Notes under the pieces: model-generated
What the model was told of the DNA's origin: nothing
The model's database searches: none
The model's input: the letters and a program-made list of their open reading frames with translations, nothing else
Shown: piece after piece, positions 8,811 to 17,546 of the stretch
Layout: each line of letters starts with the position of its first letter
Numbering within the stretch: position 1 is the stretch's first letter
Position numbers and translations under genes: made by a program
NCBI RefSeq assembly: GCF_029960785.1
Contig: NZ_JASBQE010000017.1
Location: 62,001-126,000, forward strand
DNA from: Polyangium sp. 15x6
Lineage (GTDB): Bacteria; Myxococcota_A; Polyangia; Polyangiales; Polyangiaceae
Length of the DNA stretch: 64,000 nt
Direction of reading: 5' to 3'

Positions 8811-9065
8811 ATGCTGAACGAAGACACCTCTGCCTCGCTCGTCGTGCGCGCCGGTCGCGCGCTCCTCGTGGTCCTCGTGCTCGGCGGAGGCCTGCTCGCG
8901 AGCACCGGCTGCGCGCCGGTCGCGCCGTACGAGCGCGGCAAGCTCGCGCACCCGACGATGACGGCTGCGGACATGGCCGGGTTCGGCGAAGGGCACCTGC
9001 GCGCCATCACCGAGGGCGCGGTCGGGGGCAGCGGCGGCACCGGCAGCGGTTGCGGCTGCAACTGA
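8811..9065 (+). CDS. DUF4266 lipoprotein
   Basis: An 84-residue lipoprotein: signal with lipobox ASTGCAPV (Cys34), then the DUF4266 signature VAPYERGKLAHPTM and a Gly-rich tail ending CGCN. DUF4266 proteins are tiny outer-membrane-type lipoproteins of unknown function, usually next to a DUF3570 protein and often a thioredoxin-like or ApbE (flavin transferase) gene. That layout holds here: DUF3570 follows 74 bases later, and a TlpA-like gene is upstream on the other strand. No ApbE gene is visible. The two C-terminal Cys could be TlpA substrates (inference). Confidence 0.85.
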   Translation: MLNEDTSASLVVRAGRALLVVLVLGGGLLASTGCAPVAPYERGKLAHPTMTAADMAGFGEGHLRAITEGAVGGSGGTGSGCGCN

Positions 9066-9139
9066 TCTCCTCCCCCCAGCCGAAGGTCGCCATCTTGTCG
9101 GATCCTTTTTTCCGGGGACGGGGCTATCGTGGCTACCGC

Positions 9140-11338
9140 GTGATTCGCCGCCTCGCACAAGCCCTCCTCGCCCCGCTCGTCGCCGCCGCGATCACCTTCG
9201 CACCCGCGCCCGCGAGCGCCGCGCCCAACGACGAGGAGGTCGAGACCCTCGTTCAGACGGTGCTCGAGGCGAGCTACAAAGAAGGTAACTACAAGGAAGC
9301 GCTCGACACGCTGAACCTCGCGAAGCAAGCGTGCGCGAAGAAGAGCGCGTGTAGCCCCAAGGTCCGCGCCAAGCTCTACGTCGCGCTCGGCACCGTGCTC
9401 GCCGGCGGCATGAAGAAGCCGAGCGACGCGAAGGCCGCGTTCGCCACGGCGATCAAGGAAGACCCGACCGTCGCGCTCTTCCCCGACTTCACCTCGCCCG
9501 AGATCCAGAAGGCGTGGAGCGAGGCACGGAACGCGGGCTCGCCGAGCGGCGGCAACCAGGAGACGAAAGAGGTCAAGGCCGCGGCCGCCGCGTCGGGCGG
9601 ATCGAAGAAGCTCAAGGCCACCTACGAGGGCCAGGCCCCCGGGCGCGGCTGGCGCACCGGCGAGGGCTGGTTCTACTACGACCAAGCGATCAAGGCGGAG
9701 AAGCAGAGCGAGTGGCTCGACTGCGCCACGTACGGCAGGGCATCGTACGAGGCCGAGGATCGCACCTCGACGCTCTTCCTCGTCGCCTCGTGCGAGGCCC
9801 GCGCCGGCCTCTGGGTCGAGGCCGTCTCCGACTACGAGGCCACCGCCGAGGCCGCGGAGCGCAAGAACATCCGCCAGATGACCGCGCAGGCGCGCAGCCG
9901 CGCCGATGAGCTGCGCGGAAAAATTCCGAAGATCGTCATCCAGAAGCCCTCGGGCGCGACCGACCTCAAGGTCCGCTTGAACGGCGTCACGCTCGAAGAC
10001 GATCAGCTCGGCAGCGAGATCCTCGTCAACCCCGGCGAGCGCACGATCATCGCGACGGGCAAGGTGAACGGCGCCGAGCAGTCCTTCGAGCAGAGCGTGA
10101 ACGTCGGCGAGGGCGAGACGGCGACGGTCGAGATCAAGCTCCGGCCGAAGGGCAAGGCGATCGACCGCGCCCTCGTCCAGTGCATGCAGAACGCGCAGAC
10201 GCAGGACGAGTTCGACGAGTGCATCTCGAAGAACAGGAAGCTCCCGCTGAACCTCAAGTTCGGCCTCGAGTTCTCCGCGTATCACGACTCCGACAAGGTC
10301 GACGTCGTGAGCCCGACGTTCTTCTTCAACGTCGAGAACCCCACGAGCGGCTGGGGTTTTGGTGGCTCGTTCCTCGTGGACGTGGTGACGGCCGCCTCGA
10401 CGGACATCGTGGCCACGGCCTCGCCGCGCTGGACCGAGCAGCGCTACGTGCCCGCGCTCGGCGGACACAAGAAGTTCGGCGACGTCGACGTGAACCTGCA
10501 CGCGGCGATGTCGATCGAGCCCGACTACCTGGCGACGAGCGCCGGCACCACGGTCGCGATCGACCTCCGGCAGAAGACGGTCACGCCGAGCCTGAGCTAC
10601 GACTTCTCGTACGACATCGCGGGTCGATCGGGCACGAGCTACGAGGTCTTCTCGCGGCGCATCCAGCGCCACGCGCTCGACCTCGCTTCTTCGTTCGTGC
10701 TCGACAAGAACTCCGTGCTGACCACCAACTTCAGCTTGGTGATCGAGTCGGGCGACAGCTCCAAGCCCTACCGCTACATCCCGACGTTCGCGCCGGACAT
10801 CGCCCCGCGCGTCTTGCCGGGACAGTCGCTCGCGACGGTGAACTTCTACAGAAACCCCGAGCGCATCCTCGAGCAGCTCCCGCTCTCCCGCCAGCGCTTC
10901 GCGCTCGCCGGCCGCTACGCGCGTCGCTTCTCCGCGAGCACGTTGCGCCTCGAAGAGCGCCTCTACGCGGACAGCTGGGGCCTCAAGGCCACGACGACGG
11001 ACATGCGCTTCCTCTACGACGTCGGCAAGAGCGTGCGTATCTGGCCGCATTTCCGCTTCCACGCGCAGACGGGCGCGGCGTTCTGGCAACTCGCGTACGT
11101 GGCTGAAAAGACGCCGACGGGCCTGCAGGTCCCCGCGCTGCGCACCGGCGACCGCGAGCTCGGGCCGCTGCTCGGCGTGACCGGCGGGCTCGGCACGCGC
11201 ATCGCGTTCGGCGAGGCCAAGAACTGGGGCCTCATCGCGAGCGGCGACGTCATCTACACGCGCTTCATGAACACGCTCTTCATCTTGCAGCGCTTTGGTT
11301 ACTTCGGCGCGCTCACGCTGGAGGTCGACGTCGAATGA
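9140..11338 (+). CDS. TPR/PEGA-DUF3570 outer-membrane protein
   Basis: A 732-residue exported protein. GTG 9140 is chosen because it gives a clean signal peptide ending ASAAPNDEE. Residues about 30-250 are helical and TPR-like; about 266-335 form a PEGA-like beta domain (IQKPSGATDLKVRLNGVTL... VNPGERTI); from about 372 to the end is a DUF3570 region with alternating strands, typical of a beta-barrel in the outer membrane (ends LEVDVE). The fusion of a periplasmic TPR/PEGA part to DUF3570 is unusual beside the shorter DUF3570 proteins I know. It overlaps the next gene (ATGA at 11335), so the tail of the operon is tightly coupled. Function unknown; surface export or electron transfer is inferred from partners. 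Confidence 0.75.
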   Translation: MIRRLAQALLAPLVAAAITFAPAPASAAPNDEEVETLVQTVLEASYKEGNYKEALDTLNLAKQACAKKSACSPKVRAKLYVALGTVLAGGMKKPSDAKAAFATAIKEDPTVALFPDFTSPEIQKAWSEARNAGSPSGGNQETKEVKAAAAASGGSKKLKATYEGQAPGRGWRTGEGWFYYDQAIKAEKQSEWLDCATYGRASYEAEDRTSTLFLVASCEARAGLWVEAVSDYEATAEAAERKNIRQMTAQARSRADELRGKIPKIVIQKPSGATDLKVRLNGVTLEDDQLGSEILVNPGERTIIATGKVNGAEQSFEQSVNVGEGETATVEIKLRPKGKAIDRALVQCMQNAQTQDEFDECISKNRKLPLNLKFGLEFSAYHDSDKVDVVSPTFFFNVENPTSGWGFGGSFLVDVVTAASTDIVATASPRWTEQRYVPALGGHKKFGDVDVNLHAAMSIEPDYLATSAGTTVAIDLRQKTVTPSLSYDFSYDIAGRSGTSYEVFSRRIQRHALDLASSFVLDKNSVLTTNFSLVIESGDSSKPYRYIPTFAPDIAPRVLPGQSLATVNFYRNPERILEQLPLSRQRFALAGRYARRFSASTLRLEERLYADSWGLKATTTDMRFLYDVGKSVRIWPHFRFHAQTGAAFWQLAYVAEKTPTGLQVPALRTGDRELGPLLGVTGGLGTRIAFGEAKNWGLIASGDVIYTRFMNTLFILQRFGYFGALTLEVDVE

Positions 11339-11919
11339 TGACGCTGAGGACCGCCCTCGCCTCGTCGCTCCTTGCGCTCGGCATGTTCGTCGGCTGCGGC
11401 AACCGCGCCGTCGACGAGCGCATCGCCGCGCTCGGCGAAGAGGACCCGAACGTCCCCGTCGGCGAGTTCCATCGCCCCGGACAGCCCTGCGTGCTCTGCC
11501 ATGGCGAGTACTTGCGGGAGAACCCGATCATGAGCGTCGGCGGGACGATCTACGCGTATCCGACGCAGACGGCGGAGCAGAAGCCGCTGCCCGTCAAGGG
11601 CGTGAAGGTCAAGCTGACCGACTCGTTCGGCGATCAGTACGAGGTCACCACGAACTGCGCGGGCAACTTCTTCATCGAAGCGGAGAAGTGGGACCCGGCC
11701 TTTCCGCTGCGCGCCGAGATGGAGTACCCCGTGCCGGGGGCGCTGGAGAGCACGAAGCGCGTGGTCATGTCGACGCGCATCAGCCGCGACGGATCCTGCG
11801 CGGGTTGCCACGCGGGCACGCGGAACCAGGGCTCGCCCGGGTGGGTGACGTGCGCCGAGGCCGAGACGGAGCCGCCGTTCCCGCCGCAAGAGTCCGCCTG
11901 CCCGGGAGCTCCGAAATGA
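11335..11919 (+). CDS. dihaem-motif lipoprotein with carboxypeptidase-regulatory-like domain
   Basis: A 194-residue lipoprotein (GMFVGCGNR, Cys about 21). Two CxxCH motifs bracket the protein: CVLCH (residues 52-56) and CAGCH near 155. Between them lies a beta-sandwich of the carboxypeptidase-regulatory type (GTIYAYPT...GVKVKLTDSFGDQYEV). This combination recurs in myxobacterial surface lipoproteins and suggests a small dihaem electron carrier. The start overlaps the DUF3570 stop and its own stop overlaps the next start, so translation is coupled in both directions. Confidence 0.75.
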   Translation: MMTLRTALASSLLALGMFVGCGNRAVDERIAALGEEDPNVPVGEFHRPGQPCVLCHGEYLRENPIMSVGGTIYAYPTQTAEQKPLPVKGVKVKLTDSFGDQYEVTTNCAGNFFIEAEKWDPAFPLRAEMEYPVPGALESTKRVVMSTRISRDGSCAGCHAGTRNQGSPGWVTCAEAETEPPFPPQESACPGAPK

Positions 11920-12458
11920 ACACACGACGCAAGGTGAGCCTCCTTTGCTTCGGCGTGACGCTCCTCGCCGCCGCTGGTTGCGGCGACCTCGGCCCCGCCG
12001 TGAACGAGATCGTGGCGCCGCCGTTCGACCCGGGCTCGTTCCGCGCGGTCTCCGCGGTCCTCGAGCGCCGTTGCGGCACGCTCGATTGCCACGGCCACAT
12101 GGCGCGGCCGCTCAGGCTTTACGGGCAATACGGATTGCGCCGGTTCGAGGAGCGAACCTCGCCGAACGTCGAGAACTACGACGAATACTATTCCGGCGGC
12201 AAGGAGCCCACGACGCTCGCCGAGCTCGAGGACAACTACCGCTCGATCCTGGCGCTCGAGCCGGAGCTCGCGGCGAAGGTATTCGCGAAGACCGCGGACC
12301 CCGAGGTGCTGTCGATCGTGCGGAAGGCACGATTGCGCGAGAAACACAAGGGCGGGCTCTTGTGGAACAAGGGCGACCCCGGCGACGTGTGCATGACCAA
12401 CTGGCTGACGGGCAATACCGATACGACGCAGTGTGAGGTCGAGCTCGGGCATCCTTAG
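11916..12458 (+). CDS. CX4CH-motif lipoprotein
   Basis: A 180-residue lipoprotein (AAAGCGDLG, Cys22) and the last gene of the coupled unit; ATG 11916 overlaps the preceding TGA. Its FRAVSAVLERRCGTLDCHGH stretch is the same cytochrome-like opening as in the 8131-8730 protein, again with C-x4-C-H spacing. The remainder (YGLRRFEERTSPNVENYDEY, later NKGDPGDVCMTNWLTG) has no motif I recognise. A redox role is inferred from the motif and from the company of the dihaem and TlpA-like proteins. Confidence 0.7.
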   Translation: MNTRRKVSLLCFGVTLLAAAGCGDLGPAVNEIVAPPFDPGSFRAVSAVLERRCGTLDCHGHMARPLRLYGQYGLRRFEERTSPNVENYDEYYSGGKEPTTLAELEDNYRSILALEPELAAKVFAKTADPEVLSIVRKARLREKHKGGLLWNKGDPGDVCMTNWLTGNTDTTQCEVELGHP

Positions 12459-12631
12459 CGGCCCGTGGTTGCTCGCGACCGCAGCCGCGCATCTCGCGCG
12501 AGTCGCGCAATGGGCCCATCCTGCTTCGGAGGAACTCGACGGCGCCAGGCCGTTGGCATGAAGACTGTCGTTGCTTACCCGTCCCGCGGATGCCACAGTC
12601 GCCGCCTCGCAGATTTATGAGGAGGTTCAAG

Positions 12632-13129
12632 ATGCTTCGTCGATTTGCAATGTTGATCAAGCCGTTGGCCGCGCTCGTGCTCTTTGGCGCTGCCCCGGCC
12701 GCATGTCTCATGGGGGGCCCCGACCCGCAGGAGAATGTCGAGGCGGACACCGACGAGGCGAGCAGCGCGCTGCTGCCAGCGGGCAGCCCGTGCTTCAAGG
12801 ACTGTCAATGCGAGCTGGGCACGGCCTGCAGGGCGAATGCATCCGGTCAGAAGGTATGCACGACGATCCCTGTTTTCAGCCCGCCCCCGCCGACCCCCCC
12901 TTGCGCAGCCACATGCCAATGTTCGGGTTCCGAGACCTGTGTCTTCAATGGGGGAACCTATGGCACCTGCCAGGCGCCGAAGACGCCTTGCAGCAGCGAT
13001 TGCGATTGCGGCGTCTCCAAGAGGTGTTCCAACGGTACCTGCGCCGCTGACTTCGGTCCGTATCCGCAGTGCCGTTGCAACAAGCACTGTCCCTCCGGGA
13101 AGACCTGCGTAAGCGGCCTTTGTCAATAG
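12632..13129 (+). CDS. Cys-rich exported protein with four C-x-C modules
   Basis: A 165-residue exported protein. ATG 12632 has AGGAGG six bases upstream; the signal ends around AAPAACLMGG, so it may be lipidated. The body holds four short cysteine modules of the form C-x3-C-x-C-x5-C...C: PCFKDCQCELGTAC, PCAATCQCSGSETC, PCSSDCDCGVSKRC, and a variant QCRCNKHCPSGKTC, separated by a Pro-rich linker. The modules look like small disulphide knots found in secreted binding proteins; ligand unknown. It stands alone, 173 bp after the previous operon. Confidence 0.7.
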   Translation: MLRRFAMLIKPLAALVLFGAAPAACLMGGPDPQENVEADTDEASSALLPAGSPCFKDCQCELGTACRANASGQKVCTTIPVFSPPPPTPPCAATCQCSGSETCVFNGGTYGTCQAPKTPCSSDCDCGVSKRCSNGTCAADFGPYPQCRCNKHCPSGKTCVSGLCQ

Positions 13130-13454
13130 CTGCGCCGGCGGGCTGCCGCCTGCCCCGTTGACAGGCGTGGTCGTCCCCGTCCACCCGACCCCATTCCCGA
13201 TCCCCTCGCTCTTCCGTCCGGAACGAGGACCTGGAAAAACCAGGGTGATCTGACTCGAATTTTTTCACGCGGGTGTGGCGTCGCCGTTAGCAAGGCGACG
13301 CGCCTGCCACTTTTTCGCCGCCCAGAGCGTGCTTTCTGGCTTCAAAGCACTGGATTCCATCGCCCACCTGAGAGAGGCTGTCCTCCAGACACCCTGCGGT
13401 CGGGCCTGGTGGCTCCGGCCATTCCGCCTCTCACGAGGCATGGAGACCGTGCTC
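13130..13454 (+). other. intergenic stretch with one hairpin
   Basis: No gene is supported in these 325 bases. A hairpin at 13275-13310 (GTGGC plus GTCGCC pairing with GGCGAC and GCCAC, with a six-base bulge) is followed by TTTTT at 13311-13315; it could terminate the Cys-rich gene or lie in the leader of the OmpA-family gene. A smaller CCTGG/CCAGG dyad is at 13230-13244. Confidence 0.35.
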
Positions 13455-14249
13455 ATGAACCGATGCCTTCTGGTGGTCCCGTTCCTTCTGGCCTCGCTCG
13501 TCGGTGGCTGCGGTCATTCCGAGGACGAGTGGAGAGCGCAGCTCGCCAAGTACAACGAGCTCCAGGACTCCAGCGAAGCAAAAAAGGCCGAGCTGGAGAA
13601 GCAGCTCGCCGAAGCCAAGCAGCGCGTCGCCGACCTCGAGAAGCAGCTTCAGGACGCCGGCGCGGACGTGAAGAAGATGAGCTCGACGCTCGAGGACCAG
13701 GAAAAGGCCCTCGCCGAGTACAAGGCCCGCGCCAAGCAGCTCGAGGCCATCAAGGCGCGCTTCGACCTCCTGCGCAAGAAGCTCGACGAGCTGACGAAGC
13801 TCGGCCTCGCGGTCAGCATCCGCAGAAACCGCATGGTCATCTCGCTCCCGGGCGACGTGCTCTTCGATACGGGCAAGGTCGAGCTGAAGAAGGAAGGCGA
13901 GGACATCCTCAAGAAGGTCGCCCAGGTCATCAAGGCCGACAAATCCCTGGTCGATCGTGATTACCAGGTCGCCGGTCACACCGATAACCAGCCCCTCAAT
14001 GGCGGCCCGTACCAGGACAACTGGGGCCTGTCGCTGATGCGCGCCCGCTCGGTGCTGCTGTTCCTGGTGGGCAAGGGCGGGGCGCTGCCGCGCTCGCACT
14101 GGAGCGCCGCGGGCTTCGCCGATACCGACCCGGTGGCCAACAACGGCAACAAGGACGGGCAGCAGAAGAATCGGCGCTGCGATCTCATCGTCGTGCCCGA
14201 CGTCGACGAAATGATCGATCTCACCAAGCTCACCCACACCAAGGAGTGA
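13455..14249 (+). CDS. OmpA-family peptidoglycan-binding lipoprotein
   Basis: A 264-residue lipoprotein (signal to SLVGGCGHS). Residues about 25-120 are a strong coiled coil rich in Glu, Lys and Ala (KKAELEKQLAEAKQRVADLE). The C-terminal half is an OmpA/MotB-type domain that holds diaminopimelate in peptidoglycan: VLFDTGKVELKKEG, then AGHTDNQPLNGG and NWGLSLMRARSVLLFL. It would tether the outer membrane to the wall, with the coiled coil as a periplasmic spacer. ATG 13455 is preferred over 13440 for its GGAGAC site. A terminator hairpin follows at once, so it is probably monocistronic. Confidence 0.88.
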   Translation: MNRCLLVVPFLLASLVGGCGHSEDEWRAQLAKYNELQDSSEAKKAELEKQLAEAKQRVADLEKQLQDAGADVKKMSSTLEDQEKALAEYKARAKQLEAIKARFDLLRKKLDELTKLGLAVSIRRNRMVISLPGDVLFDTGKVELKKEGEDILKKVAQVIKADKSLVDRDYQVAGHTDNQPLNGGPYQDNWGLSLMRARSVLLFLVGKGGALPRSHWSAAGFADTDPVANNGNKDGQQKNRRCDLIVVPDVDEMIDLTKLTHTKE

Positions 14250-14255
14250 GCGCTC

Positions 14256-14277
14256 GGAGCCGCGGAGCGGCTCCTTT
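14256..14277 (+). terminator. terminator of the OmpA-family gene
   Basis: GGAGCCGC (14256-14263) pairs with GCGGCTCC (14267-14274) over a GGA loop and is followed by TTT, six bases after the stop codon at 14249. Confidence 0.6.
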
Positions 14278-14289
14278 GGCTCGGTCGCC

Positions 14290-14312
14290 GGTCACCTTCG
14301 AGGTCCGCGCGG
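14290..14312 (+). repeat. fragment of the dispersed 43-bp repeat unit
   Basis: GGTCACCTTCGAGGTCCGCG and three more bases match the core of the 43-bp unit that is tandemly repeated at 31343-31700 and present at 26168 and 35375. It sits between the OmpA terminator and the decayed kelch-like gene. Confidence 0.6.
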
Positions 14313-14424
14313 CACACATGGGGCGTTCGCCGCGACCACTTCGTGTGGAACGCCCCCTCGCTTTCCCTGCCTGATACTGCGGCACGGATCCCGCGGGAGC
14401 GCAACACGATGCCCCGGGCGCCCC

Positions 14425-15087
14425 GGCGATCCTTTCGGAACCATTGTCGAGATGAATCTCGTGTGGGACTCCGCGCACGCGGAGGTCTTGCTGCTTGGCG
14501 GCCAGGCGCCTGGCACCGCCCATGGGGACGCTCGGGAACTGGTCATTCGATCCCAACGCCAGCACGTGGCAGGAGGCTTCGAGCGGCACGGACATCGCGC
14601 GCGCCCGCTTCACCGATCTGGAAACGACCTCGAACAAGCTTTGGCTCGTCGTCGCGCGCGCCCGTGCCGCGTGGCATCGCGGTTTGTCGCCGAGCGATCT
14701 CGCCATGCGGGTCCAGACCCACATCGTCCCGGCGTGCTTGCTTTTCCCGAGAATCAAAAACAGGCCAACCTCGACACGAACTGGGGAATCGCATTCGAAC
14801 GGTTCGCCGGTCGTCCCAACGGGATCGACCTGGACGACGGAAAGATTCACGGCACGAACTGGGCGGACAACGGCTTCGAGGGCATGCCGGTGAAGGAGCC
14901 GTTTGGCGGCGACGACTTCGCGTATGCGATGTGCGCGCTCGCGCAGTGCGTGAATCGGCAAATCGAAGGCGCCGAAGCTGCGTTCGCGCGGAACACGCAA
15001 GCCGAAAACTTCCCCGCGTGCCGCGCGTCGCTGGCCGCAGACCCGCGCTGGGGGCTCGCGCCCCGATCCTTCGTCCAGCAGCCGTAG
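14425..15087 (+). pseudogene. decayed kelch-like gene fused to an orphan C-terminal part
   Basis: Frame 1 begins with a kelch-like blade (EMNLVWDSAHAEVLLLGGQ, around 14449-14505), but the next element expected of a blade appears in frame 2 (GNWSFDPNASTWQEASSG, 14534-14587), so a frameshift lies near 14520. From about 14740 frame 1 again reads like true protein (NLDTNWGIAFERFAGRPNG ... FPACRASLAADPRWGLAP) to the TAG at 15087. That second part matches no family I know. The open frame from ATG 14452 is therefore probably not one functional protein. Alternative: two adjacent remnants brought together by deletion. Confidence 0.4.
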
Positions 15088-15356
15088 CAGCGCATTCACG
15101 CTTGAAGGGGAAGCAGAGGGCCGGAACGCCGGAAGGTTGACGCGTCGGGGAGCGCTGTTGCTTTCGCATGATTTCTCTCCCGCGGCGCGCCCTGCCACCT
15201 CGCGCCCCCCTTTTCGGCCTTCGGCAAATCGACTATTCTGTTGGTTTCATGGTGCGAGCCTGGATCGTTCGCTCCATGCCGCGTCGCGCCATTCGAGCCG
15301 TTCACGGTGCTCGTCCGTATCGGAGGTCCATCCATTCTCACGATCAGGAGCTCGTC

Positions 15357-16399
15357 ATGCGCATTCTCCTCCTCATCCCATCCTTGGTTGTGCTGACTGC
15401 CGCGCCTGCGCCTGCGCTTGCCACCCCCTCGGTGGCCGTGCGGTCGGTGTCCTTCACCGTTACGAATCCACTGGAGCTCGGTGTGCTCCGGACGGTGCGA
15501 GGTACGCTTTATCTCCCCGCCAACGCCACCCTGTGTCGGAAGTCGGTGATGCTCCTCATTCCGGGGCTCTCGTACGGCGCCTGGGCTTGGGACTTCCCGC
15601 TCGAGCCGGACACCTACTCGGTTGCGCGCGCCCTCGCGTCTCGAGCTTCCCGGCCGTCGCCATCGACAAGCTGGGTTATGGCGCGTCGGATCGCCCGAAC
15701 GGCTACACCCTCACGGTGGAGTCCTACGCGGCGATGACGTCGCAGATCGTGACGCAGCTCCGGACCGGCCTGTACAGACGCCCTTGCCGTCCTTGCCCAT
15801 TGCGTTCTCGCGGGTCGGGCTCATGGGCCATTCGGCAGGCACCGAGATCGCCGAGCTTACGGCCGCTCTCTTCGGCGGTGTCGACGTGCTCGTCGCCACG
15901 GGGTACACGCACGTTCCCACGCCGCGCATTTTGACGGACTTCACCACCGGGGACACCGTGCGCGCCGCTCTGTCCGATCGGGAGTACTTCGGTGGCACGC
16001 CGGAGCAGCGGACCGAGTACATGTACAATGTCTCCATGGCGGATCCGGACGTGATTGCCATCGACACGGCAATGGCCGAGCTCACCCCCTCGGGGCGAGA
16101 TTCTCACCATCAGCTCACAGCCCTCGCGGCTGGTCATGGCCCTCATCACCGCGCCTGTGTTGCTGGTCCTCGCGGAGAAGGACATTCTCTTCCCCCCGGA
16201 CGTTTTGGGGGTGCCCGTGGGCGAGCTGGAACTGGCCCTCTTCGCCTTGTCGGGGGACAAGGCGCTCCATGTCGTCCCTGACGCCGGGCATTCGTTCATG
16301 CTCCATACGAACGCGCCGGAGACGAACGCTGTCATCGTTGACTGGCTGTCCGAGCGAATCCCTGCTTGCCAGGCTTCCGGCCTCCCGCTGTTCGACTGA
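15357..16399 (+). pseudogene. alpha/beta hydrolase with three frameshifts
   Basis: A secreted alpha/beta-fold hydrolase is recognisable but split over frames. It starts at ATG 15357 with a signal peptide (LVVLTAAPAPALA) and reads to about 15640 (VMLLIPGLSYGAWAWDFPLE); a second frame continues FPAVAIDKLGYGASDRPNGY to about 15770; a third carries the nucleophile elbow VGLMGHSAGTEIAELTAAL to about 16090; a return to the second frame gives VLLVLAEKDILFPPD (acid) and the catalytic VPDAGHSFMLH, stopping at 16399. All triad positions survive, so the decay is recent or the assembly has errors here. No chaperone or partner gene is seen. Confidence 0.6.
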
Positions 16400-16432
16400 G
16401 CCGGGGGCGTCCTCCTGCTCGGAGCCATTCCG

Positions 16433-16951
16433 CTACGGACCGACCCACAGCGCCATGTAGACGTCGTCGATGTACACGTTCGGGCCGATCTTCAACCGCC
16501 GCGTCTTGCGCCCCTCTTCGACGAACCCGAGCGATCGATACAGCGCGATCGCGCGATCGTTCGACGAGCGCACCTGAAGCTCGACTTTTTCGACGCGCGG
16601 GTTCGACCGCGCCCAGCGCAAGAGCTCGTTCATGAGGGCCCTTCCGATGCCCTGGCCTTGATGCCCTTCATGAACGGCGATCGTCAGCCGGACGACGTGC
16701 GACGTCACCGCGAGCGGGAGCGGCTCCAAGAGCGCATGCCCGACGCTCGTGCCCGCGCGTTCGGCGACGAGATAGATGCCGCGGCCGCGCTCTTCGAGGT
16801 CGACGATCATCCTTCGAACGGCGTCATCGTCGATCTCGTCGGGCCTCGGCGCGAGCATCCCTGGCACGCGCGCGATCGCGCGCTCGGCCGCCGCGAGCCG
16901 CGGAGCGTCCTCCGGTCGTGCGTTTCGAATTGAAGGCGCGTCCGAGCCCAT
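16433..16951 (-). CDS. GNAT-family N-acetyltransferase
   Basis: A 172-residue cytoplasmic GNAT protein that would transfer an acetyl group from acetyl-CoA to an amine. The acetyl-CoA pyrophosphate loop is EGHQGQGIGRALMNELL; the end of the fold reads NDRAIALYRSLGFVEEG, the classic motif B. An initial RNARPEDAPRL matches the start of the domain, and the length is normal. The acceptor (amino acid, peptide N-terminus, small metabolite or antibiotic) cannot be told. It is a lone gene, convergent with the broken hydrolase. Confidence 0.85.
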   Translation of the reverse strand: MGSDAPSIRNARPEDAPRLAAAERAIARVPGMLAPRPDEIDDDAVRRMIVDLEERGRGIYLVAERAGTSVGHALLEPLPLAVTSHVVRLTIAVHEGHQGQGIGRALMNELLRWARSNPRVEKVELQVRSSNDRAIALYRSLGFVEEGRKTRRLKIGPNVYIDDVYMALWVGP

Positions 16952-17546
16952 GACGCCCCGTTACCACGTAACGCCCATTTCGCGCAACCGTTCGGTCGAT
17001 CCTAGGGTGGAACGACCTCCCGTTCGCCGCGTCCCTCTGGCCGCTATTGCGCGAAGCGGCAGCCCGGTCCGCAGGCCCGTCAGCGACCCGCGGAGCGGGG
17101 CGAGACGGCGCGGGAAGGGGGCGCCATGCGTTCCGGCGCGGGATGGCCCCCCGAGCAAGAAAGCAGGCGAGTGCCATCGACGCCTCAAGGGACCCAACTG
17201 TACCAATCGGTCACGAGTTGCGCGACTTTGAGGTTGCTGAGCCACAACGCTCTCGATTCGACAGCGTAGTTCCTCATGCGAATTCCACTCGCGTTCACGA
17301 CTTTTTTGTTATACACGCTGCCGTAAAGTTCTGCGCTGTGGTCCATCATCGAAAATAGCGAGTGGCACCACGCGTAGATGACGACACCGGTGGCGAGCGC
17401 TTGCTAGCATGATCTCCCTGGGGCTCCGGAGCCGACCCACGCAAGGACCTTCTCGCTGTGCTCGTTCAAGGGGAGGTGACTGCCGCCTTTTCCGGCGACC
17501 TGGTCGCCGCCACCATCGCAAACTCCATGGAACGCGCCACGCGGGC
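16952..17546 (+). other. 595-bp stretch with no supported gene
   Basis: I find no credible coding region. Part of it (about 17200-17400) is less GC-rich than the surroundings, and a 40-codon open stretch ending at 17549 could be the tail of a lost gene. It lies just beyond the GFA gene, whose base composition also differs, so the segment may have arrived with it. Confidence 0.4.

Noticed and set aside
8666..11089. 807-codon minus-strand frame opposite DUF3570
   Set aside because: Arg/Ala-rich shadow of a real plus-strand gene with signal peptide and domains.
12556..12580. Sigma54-like TGGCA...TTGC before the Cys-rich gene
   Set aside because: The distance between the GG and GC elements is 16 bases where 10 are required.
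13158..13163. TTGACA as a promoter
   Set aside because: No reasonable -10 at 16-18 bases.
17361..17374. Inverse copy of the GCGTGGTGGTGCCACTTC repeat
   Set aside because: Only 14 bases match, with one GGT missing; likely chance.
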